Source: Macrophomina tecta
Taxonomy: Eukaryota; Ascomycota; Dothideomycetes; Botryosphaeriales; Botryosphaeriaceae
DNA: 64,000 nucleotides
Reading direction: 5' to 3'
NCBI GenBank assembly: GCA_024180945.1
Contig: JAKSGN010000035.1
Coordinates: forward strand, 2,418,001 to 2,482,000
The position numbers and the translations under genes are program-made. This document shows, piece after piece, positions 56,819 through 64,000 of this stretch (position 1 is its first letter; each line of letters begins with the position of its first letter). The notes below the pieces were generated by a model. That model did not search any database. It saw nothing but the letters and a program-made list of their open reading frames with translations, and was not told where the DNA came from.

Positions 56819-58820
56819 GTCTTGCGTGTGGGGTTGAGCCTCAGCGCTGGCCGGCGGGATCGGGATGGAGTGGACGTGACGCGACTCGGGACTTATCGAC
56901 GCGTCCGCGACGCGACCACGTGAAAGGAAGCGCCGGCCCAGTTATCTTGCGCCCAGACCGGTCGAAAGCCTTGTTTTACCCCCGCAGACCCCTACCAATC
57001 ATTCCCGTCTATCAACCAATCATCTCCACCGGCCCCGTCACAGCCAGAATTTCAGCACAGCTTTCATTGGCGACTAATGGCACAATCGACCCAAAAAAAC
57101 ACCCCGAGCCTCTTCCCTTCCCTCCCACCAAGGGCTGATTCAACGTTTTGCCAAGCTTCTGCCATCACAGCCATCGTCGTCAGACGCAGGAGATCAATCG
57201 CGGTGGCTCATATTCCCCACACGCCTCCCACCTGCGGCAGCCCCAGCACGTGTGCATTTGCATCCTTCGTCCCAAAACGAAAGAAGGGGTCCACGGTCGA
57301 CGTCAAGCACACGCGGTGCAGTAGTCGGTGGCGGTCAAGATCTTGACAGGCATCGCATTTGTCAGAGCGGGCAACGATGGACGAGGCTGTTGCTGCACGA
57401 GTCGGCGGCCTGCGGTCCGATGGCTTCACAAGGGCAGATGGGGCCGTTGGAAATTTTTCATCATGCAGACATGGCAGCACCTGCTCTTCCGGACGAAGAA
57501 GGCCTTCCGATCTCCGGAGCTGCCCTGAGAGGCCGGCTGGCGATTCCGCAGCCCCGTTTGGTTGAAGCCGCGCAGATCTGGCTCATTTGAGGGCAGTGAG
57601 GGCAGTGAGGGCTGGTGGGAGGCAGCCGTATCTGGCCTGGCGGCGAGGGAATCGGGACATGGGCTCTGTGTCCTCGGCATGCACACTCCGCACTTCTCTG
57701 CGCGCACGTCCCGGCCCTGTCGCATCATCCGGCCCAGCGTGACGTGGGCCACTCTCGCGGCGCTGTCGCGAAGCGCATCGAGGCTGCTGCTCAGGATGTC
57801 CTGGCGGGCGGCACTGCGCAGCGCGCGCGGTGGCTGCTGCTGCTGCGGCAACAAACCGGCCTGTCTTGCTTTTGGGCCGTAGCGTGGATGGGCGCGACAG
57901 CGTGGCTCGCGCAGTCTTGCGCCTCGTAACGGAGCCCTGTCATGGCATGGCAGAGCAGTCGTGTGCGCGCACCCGCAGCTGGCAGCAGCGCTCGTGGCCA
58001 GCGGCCAGAATCCAGAGACCAGCAGCCGGAAGCCTCGGAACCGCGGCCGCGGCAGCGCTGGGGAGCGTGTTGATCCTTCAGTTGCGGGTGGTGAGGTCAC
58101 TACCAAGCCGCTCTGGGCTGGCCGCAGCGCACAAGGGAATCACGGCCTTATTAGGGAGCGCCGCTGCCGGTGGTATGTGAGGCTAATGAACAGGGAAACT
58201 TACAAAGGCCCTCTCATCATCTTGCGACGGTCTGGCGCTGGGACCGACGCCGCCCCCCAGAGGCCTCCCCCTCCACTTGATCTAGCGATCTTCACGCCGA
58301 GTTGCCCTTTCGCGCCCATACATGCCGCAGCCAAAGCTTCTCTACCCTGCTTCGTCATATTGTCCTCTCTGCCTGTTTCCCCGCCAGTCGACTTAGGGCA
58401 AGGATCTAACATCGCGCGCTGTACTTTTCTGCCCAGCAACGCATGACACACACAGGCATCGACCCTTGACCGCTCGAAAGGTACGAGGAGCGACTGGCAT
58501 GTGCATACCCGTCACTTTCTCCGCCACAGATATCGGATCTGTAAGTTGTTGCACCATATGCACTCTCGCCGCCCCATCTTCTGTCTCACGCCGCCCACTC
58601 TCCCTTTGTCCACCTGCGCTCTCTCACGCTGCTCTGCCCTCGCCGCGTCGTGCTGGCTGCACTCGCACGCGTCTCCCGCCGTCCACCCCGTCGCCTCTAC
58701 TTGAAACCGCACCGCACCTCTGTTGCTACCCTTTACCTCCTTGTCCCTGCTTTTCACGCCGCTTTTCATGCCTGAACGCGCCGCCTCTCTGCACGATTGA
58801 CGCTCACGCCAATCGACACC
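56819..58820. other. Long divergent intergenic region
   Basis: 2.0 kb between DPB11 (-) and the arrestin gene (+). The first 100 bp next to DPB11 contain the MCB-like cluster listed separately. The stretch 57500-58300 is GC-rich with overlapping open frames on both strands. A pyrimidine-rich C/T leader runs from about 58540 to the arrestin start and contains another ACGCGT at 58667. No convincing gene. Confidence 0.5.
56879..56922 (-). promoter_or_regulatory. Cluster of MCB-like sites (ACGCGW) upstream of DPB11
   Basis: ACGCGA at 56879-56884, ACGCGT at 56899-56904 and ACGCGA at 56910-56915, followed by a CACGTG E-box at 56917-56922. All lie 61-104 bp upstream of the DPB11 start codon. MluI cell-cycle boxes bound by MBF drive G1/S transcription of replication genes in yeasts. 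DPB11 is a plausible target, but function here is inferred. Confidence 0.5.
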
Positions 58821-61390
58821 ATGACAGAGTATCTCCGAGTCCACACCGAACGCGGCCGCCTCAGTTATCTGCCCGACGAACCAACATCGCGCAGCAATCG
58901 GCATTCAGTCTGCACCTCGACGCCCTCAGACTACCTCCAGACTCGCGGCCCAATCTTCAATCCTCGCAGCCGACGCCCCCAGCGCATCCACATTGCTCGC
59001 GTTCCGCCAGACTACTCTGTTGCCCAGCGCAAATCGAGACGCGGCCGACCCGTGGTCATAGAAAAACTGGCGGGCCCACGAGAAAACGCGAAGCGCTTTC
59101 TCAGATCTTTCATTGCCTCTCACGGTGAGAAAGTATCACCCACTCCCACACGTGCTCCCAGCGTCGGCGGCGGAGACAACGAATCGTCGTCTTCGGCCGA
59201 GGGTCAACGTGCTGGCAGCAGTGAGACGATGCGCACTGCCCAACGCCATTCTGTCGGTGGACCAGTCAGCGGCATGATCTCCAGGCCAGTGCTTGCGGAC
59301 AACATACGCTCCGCATCTGGTCGATCAACCAACAGCAGGAAGAGCATGGTTTCTTCCATCACCCAAACCATTCCGGACGAGAAGCCCCTGGCTTCGGGCA
59401 ACGGCATCAGTGTCGGGATCGCACTTGCCGAGCCTGTCCTGTTCCTACAGGGCTTCGAGCAAAATGGCGATTCGGAAAGAAGCACTGCAATGCTGCGCGG
59501 AAGCCTGCATTTGAGGGTAACCAAAAGTGCCAAGATCAAGGCCGTGACGCTCAAGTTCAAGGGGAAGGCCACTACAAAGTGGCCAGAAGGTAATTTGACA
59601 CGCTGGTTGACGCGACAATAAAACTTACGAGGTGCAGGCATACCCCCGAAGAAAACTGAGTTTGAGGAGACTGACCATATCATGAGCCACACTTGGCCGT
59701 TCTTCAATGCTCAGTTCCCTACGGCTGAGCACGGCACCTGCGCAGATCACGTGGAGCTGCACGAACGGAAAGAGAGCTCTCTTCAAGTGCCAATGACTGG
59801 CAAGAACGGGAAACTATCATTCGACTTCGACCGCTCCCCTAACAACTCAAGTACGAATCTCAGCTCCAAAGAGGCAAAACGGCTTTCACTGCAGGTCAAC
59901 CAGTCAAGAAGCTTCGGAAAGGGTGAGTCCTCGACCAGTGGACCTTCGATCGCTCAAAAAGGCTACCGGACTTTCCAACCTGGTGACTACATTTACAACT
60001 TCGAATTGCCGTTGGACAGCCATTTGCCCGAAACCATTGATGTCGACCTCGGATCTGTCAAATACGAACTCGAGGCTGTGATTGAACGGTCTGGTGCTTT
60101 CAGAGCCAACCTTGTCGGAACTAAAGAAGTCGTACTCATCAGAGCACCTTCGGAGGGGTCTCTCGAGCAGGTGGAACCAATCGCAATCAGTCGCAACTGG
60201 GAGGACCAACTACACTATGACATCGTCATATCCGGGAAGTCGTTTCCGTTGGGCTCGCAGGTACCGATTGCCTTCAAACTCACACCTTTGGCGAAGGTCC
60301 AATGCCACCGGATAAAGGTATTCGTCACAGAGAACGTTGAATATTATTGCAACAACAAGCGGGTCCACAGAATAGAACCGACAAGGAAAGTTCAATTATT
60401 TGAAAAACGAGCAGATGGGCCAGCCAACAGCACCTTCCCCGGGAGTCGCATGAGGATCATCTCCGGCGGAGGTGTGCCGTATGATCAGAGAGCAGCGGCA
60501 GCAAGAGGAGAGATGGACAACGTCACCTTACAAGACTCAACGAATCTACTCGGAAACCTCGAGGGTGAAACCAACATAGGGCCGACAGAGATGGAATTCA
60601 ACGTGCAACTTCCAAGCTGCCACGCTCAGCGCGAGAAGGAGCAGAAGCTGCAAAAGTTGCACTTTGATACTACGTATCAAAATATTCAGGTGCATCATTG
60701 GATCAAGGTATGTTCTAACCCAGAGTCATCTGGTGAATATTGGTTGACCTGTTGCAGATTGTCATGCGCCTGTCCAGACCTGATCAAAACGACCCGTCCA
60801 AGAGACGGCATTTTGAAATCTCCATCGATTCGCCCTTCCACATTCTCTCTTGCCGAGCTACTCAGGCGAACACAGCACTGCCAGCGTACTCATCGCCGGA
60901 GACTGGCGAGGGCATCTCCGCAATGCCAGAATGCGGGTGTCCTGGGGCGCCTGTCCGCCGGGGTTCCCCTGCATCCTTCATCCCGACGATCAACGCGCTG
61001 AACAGCGCACGCACTCACAACAATGTTCCTGAAGTGTCGGCTCCACAGCTGGCACGTCCGCAACAGGCCCACATCGGTGGGCCGACAGACCCACGAGTGC
61101 AGCGGCCAATTCATCTACTGCGCCAACCATCGTTCAATCCGCCGGCATTCGATGAGGAGCAGCCACCGCCCCCTCTCCAAACTCCGCCACCGCAGTACGA
61201 TAGCATAGCCAGCCCGACGTCCGGGCTTGCTGACTACTTCTCCCGATTGTCAGACGCGTACGACGAGGACAGTGACGGTGAAGGGCAGAACGCACGGACG
61301 CCGGGGCGTGTGGATGTACCACTGACGCCGGGCAGCCGGATAAATCGCAGCATGGACGAACGGCGTACCTGGCTGCCGCTGGATAGGTAG
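58821..61390 (+). CDS. Arrestin-related trafficking adaptor (ART/alpha-arrestin)
   Basis: Alpha-arrestins recruit the Rsp5/Nedd4 ubiquitin ligase to plasma-membrane transporters to trigger endocytosis. Exons 58821-59589, 59638-60707 and 60758-61390 (introns 48 and 50 bp) give 823 aa. A disordered N tail of about 200 residues precedes the arrestin N domain (ISVGIALAEPVLFLQGF, with LRGSLHLRVTKSAKIKAVTLKFKGK). The C domain contains QPGDYIYNFELPLDSHLPE-type sequence and FPLGSQVPIAFKLTPL. Two PPxY ligase-binding motifs are visible: PPDY at about 62-65 and PPQY at about 757-760. Both lie outside the arrestin fold, in line with ART proteins of the Rod1/CreD type. An acidic, proline-rich tail ends the protein. 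The next gene downstream on the same strand is a plasma-membrane antiporter. A direct client link is only a speculation. Confidence 0.9.
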
Positions 61391-63197
61391 TCGGGTGAAG
61401 AGACGAACGCACAGCCCACAACACGATTTACGACCATTTCACGACTGGTAGATGATTGGCAGACGACATAGTTTGGCTGAGACCGCAGGGGAGCAGGAGG
61501 CAGGGTTTTAGTGAGCTTAGCGGGGATGCGAAAACGAGCCTAGCACAGCATGTTCCGGCCGGAGGGATTTTCTGTTGGATTATATTTTTAGGGCTATATT
61601 TGCACAACTGCGGAGCTGCATGCCGGGCGTTTTTGGGGTCTCTTTTGACTAACTAGACCGTGTCATTCGCACGAAAACAAGCGCGAGCGAGGGGAGTTAT
61701 GGCCTTGTTGATTTTTCTTCTCTCCGTTTCGGCACGCTTGGCAGACACACCGCATGTACAGTGTAGTCGGACGGGAATAAGATAGTTCCCCGTTAATGCA
61801 TGGCGTGATTGGTTACTCAGGCCGGAGCGCTCACGTGGTTCCTTGTCTGCCTCGCATTTGGGGCTTCGCTTGGGGATGCAGCGGGCCCAGGAGCGGCGTC
61901 CAGCAAAACCCTTGCGCGGTGCACATCAGATGCCGATATGGACAAGAGATGGGCGGTCATCGGAGGGGAGCACCTGCAGGCGTACAGCGATCGGCTGTGT
62001 CATCTGGACGCGGAATGCGAGACGCAGCAACCTCTTAACTCGCGGGCAGCCTCTTATCTGCAGCGGTCTGGCGGGTGGCAACGGCGATAGACGTCCAGTT
62101 GGCAGGCCTTACTTTCAGGCGCGACGACCTCGACTTCGACCCTCGCGGCTCTCACACGCGCGATCCGCACAGCCGTCTCGGCATTCCAACCGAGTCAGCG
62201 CGAGTGGAGCGCGGCGTCGGGGGGGCGCTGGAGATTGTTGCGTGGACGTGAGCAGGGCAGAGGAGATGCCGTCAGCACTCGCGGCTCGCCATTTGCTGGG
62301 GACAGGCAGCCAAGACGCGGGCTAAGAGCTCCGCCAAGCGGGCGCGGAGCGAGAGGAGGGCGCCGCCATGGATGCCAGGACGAATACAAGTAGCGGCGCT
62401 CCACCGTTTTCCGTCGCGTATCTGCCCAAGCCGGCTTACCTGATCTTTGCTGTACTGCTTCGACATTTGGCAGCTTGGCGCATCCAGCGAGGGGCGACAG
62501 CAGCACGTTTGGGGCGTGAAGACACATCGCGGCGTGCCGTCTGAGCCGTTGAGGAGGCTCTGTTCCCCGCGCACAGAACATCGGGCGGGGCGCGCCTCCG
62601 TCATTGCCCAGCCAGCGAGCGAGTAAGGCCGAGCGGTGGGCTCTGATAGCTGCGTCACCCGAAGCGGCAACATCCATGTACGCACGCCCTAGTTAAACAT
62701 TGAAGTCCCATGCGTTTCGTTTCTCTCCCTCCGCCAGCTCCTCTGCCTCCTGCGCGCGGAGTCCCGAACCCCCGAGTTGCACCGCACAGCTGAGCTCATT
62801 GCCGTGTGACGTGCAGACGCCCGCCTCGCTACCGCCACGCAGGGCCCGGCCAGCACCCTGCGCTTCGCCAGAAGATTCGCTGCCCTACCACCACAACACC
62901 GCCGCCACCTCCACCACCGCCAGACCGCCGCTGTCGCCCTACCTCTTCGACATCCCCTACCACACCGCCCTGCGAGGCTATTAGGAGCGGCGACTGGGCG
63001 CGACCAGCGACTACATGCAGCACAGTCCAGCACCCGAATCCCCGGCGAGCAGCAGAGTTACTAGAGGCGCAGACTACACCGCGCCCTCCGTTTTCGTTGG
63101 CACATAATCCCTCCGGCCCGCGGCCCCCCCCGGACCCGCCCGCCTGTCGCTACCGCTACACGTTTCCTTTGTCGTACGCAAGAGGAGGGCTGTCAGG
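61391..63197. other. Long intergenic region upstream of the antiporter
   Basis: 1.8 kb between the arrestin and antiporter genes. It is GC-rich with compositional open frames and a Pro/CCACC-rich leader near 62880-62960. No RNA gene, repeat or domain recognised. Confidence 0.5.
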
Positions 63198-64000
63198 ATG
63201 GCGTGGGAACACCTGTCCATCACCAAGCCGCACCTGGTGTACATCATCCTGGGCGGCTTCACCTCGCTTTTCATGCTCTGCTCCTCGGTGATCAAGGAGC
63301 GGCTGTACATAGGCGAAGCCACCGTGGCTACGCTGTGCGGCATCATCTTCGGGCCTCATGCCGCGAATTTAATCAATCCGCTGTCGTGGGGCAACACCGA
63401 TCTGATTACTCTCGAGTTCTCGCGTATCGTCCTGGTCGTCCAGTGTTTTGCCGTCGGCGTCGAATTGCCCAAGGCGTACATGGAGCGCCATTGGAGGTCC
63501 GTCACGGCCCTGCTGATCCCCGTCATGACCTTCGGTTGGTTGGTGACGAGCTTGTTTATCTGGGGCTTGATGCACGACTGGCTCAATTGGCTGGACAGCC
63601 TGTGCATTGCTGCCTGCGTCACCGCCACCGATCCTGTCCTGGCTTCCTCGGTCGTCGGCAAGGGCAAGTTCGCGAAGCGTGTGCCCAAGCACTTGCGTGA
63701 CCTCCTGTCCGCCGAGTCGGGCTGTAACGATGGCATGGCCTTCCCCTTCATTTACTTGGCCGTCTATATCATTCGCTACAAGCACGAGCCCAACGAGGTG
63801 GCCCTTCACTGGTTCTGTTACACTATCTTGTACGAATGCATCTTCGGCGCCATTTTCGGCGTGACTATCGGGTACATTGCCAGGCGTCTCATTAGGTACT
63901 CTCATGAGCGCGATCTCATTGATCGTGAGAGTTTCTTGGTCTTCTATTTCGTTCTCGCCCTCTTCTGTGCAGGGTCGGGTAGTTTGCTCGGTATGGATGA
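63198..64000 (+). CDS. NHA1: Plasma-membrane Na+(K+)/H+ antiporter, NHA1/Sod2 type (5' part)
   Basis: Cation/proton antiporter (CPA1 family) that exports Na+ and K+ and keeps pH and cation balance at the plasma membrane. The reading frame from the ATG at 63198 is open to the window edge (267 codons and two bases). The protein continues outside, so this is truncation by the window, not a broken gene. Visible: TM1 with HLVYIILGGFTSLFMLCSS, RLYIGEATVATLCGIIFGPHA, EFSRIVLVVQCFAVGVELP, the conserved ATDPVLASSVV (transport Asp) and AESGCNDGMAFPFIYLAVYI with the ND pair, and a hydrophobic segment CIFGAIFGVTIGYIARRL. No intron up to the edge. Start codon chosen because the family begins with this short cytosolic segment. 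Confidence 0.93.
   Translation, partial: MAWEHLSITKPHLVYIILGGFTSLFMLCSSVIKERLYIGEATVATLCGIIFGPHAANLINPLSWGNTDLITLEFSRIVLVVQCFAVGVELPKAYMERHWRSVTALLIPVMTFGWLVTSLFIWGLMHDWLNWLDSLCIAACVTATDPVLASSVVGKGKFAKRVPKHLRDLLSAESGCNDGMAFPFIYLAVYIIRYKHEPNEVALHWFCYTILYECIFGAIFGVTIGYIARRLIRYSHERDLIDRESFLVFYFVLALFCAGSGSLLGMD

Overview
The window is nuclear DNA from a filamentous ascomycete (Pezizomycotina). The evidence is dense protein genes with many short introns (mostly 47-160 bp) that have GT..AG ends and CTAAC/CTGAC-type branch sites, together with fungal families: Tel1, Nup192, Dpb11, a HET-domain protein, a Zn2Cys6 regulator, a yeast-type amino-acid permease and an NHA1-type antiporter. I suspect Dothideomycetes, but that is a guess from overall style. 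I assembled exons by hand from splice signals, reading phase and family conservation. Every complete CDS below is a multiple of three and ends in a stop codon. The last gene is cut by the window edge.

Layout. 0.3-15.3 kb: the DNA-damage kinase TEL1 (-) and the inner-ring nucleoporin NUP192 (+) stand head to head over a 341-bp shared promoter. 16.4-23.6 kb: a metabolic stretch holds two different Gfo/Idh/MocA oxidoreductases on either side of a divergent mitochondrial pair (ribosomal protein bS6m and glycine cleavage H protein), then an NmrA-like reductase. 25.7-42.0 kb is looser and more accessory-like, with long gene-free spacers. It holds an acidic single-pass membrane protein with a CAG/polyQ tract, a GNAT acetyltransferase, an amino-acid permease, a HET-domain gene, a Q/Y/G-rich glycine-zipper protein, a hot-dog thioesterase, an RluA-type pseudouridine synthase and a six-cysteine secreted protein. 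42.5-56.8 kb returns to housekeeping: a DEAH-type RNA helicase with an RWD domain, aprataxin (HNT3), a Zn2Cys6 factor and the four-BRCT replication/checkpoint scaffold DPB11. 58.8-64 kb: an arrestin-related trafficking adaptor with PPxY motifs, then the start of a plasma-membrane Na+/H+ antiporter.

How the genes relate. Three genome-integrity genes (TEL1, HNT3, DPB11) lie within 57 kb, but they are separated by unrelated genes, so I treat this as proximity and not as a cluster. Several divergent pairs probably share promoters. I found no secondary-metabolite cluster, transposon, tRNA, rRNA or CRISPR array. The less ordinary signals are reading-frame-preserving, stop-free introns in NUP192 and in the permease, a 737-bp intron in one oxidoreductase, a cluster of three MCB-like sites before DPB11, a HET gene next to a prion-like glycine-zipper gene, and an effector-like secreted protein.
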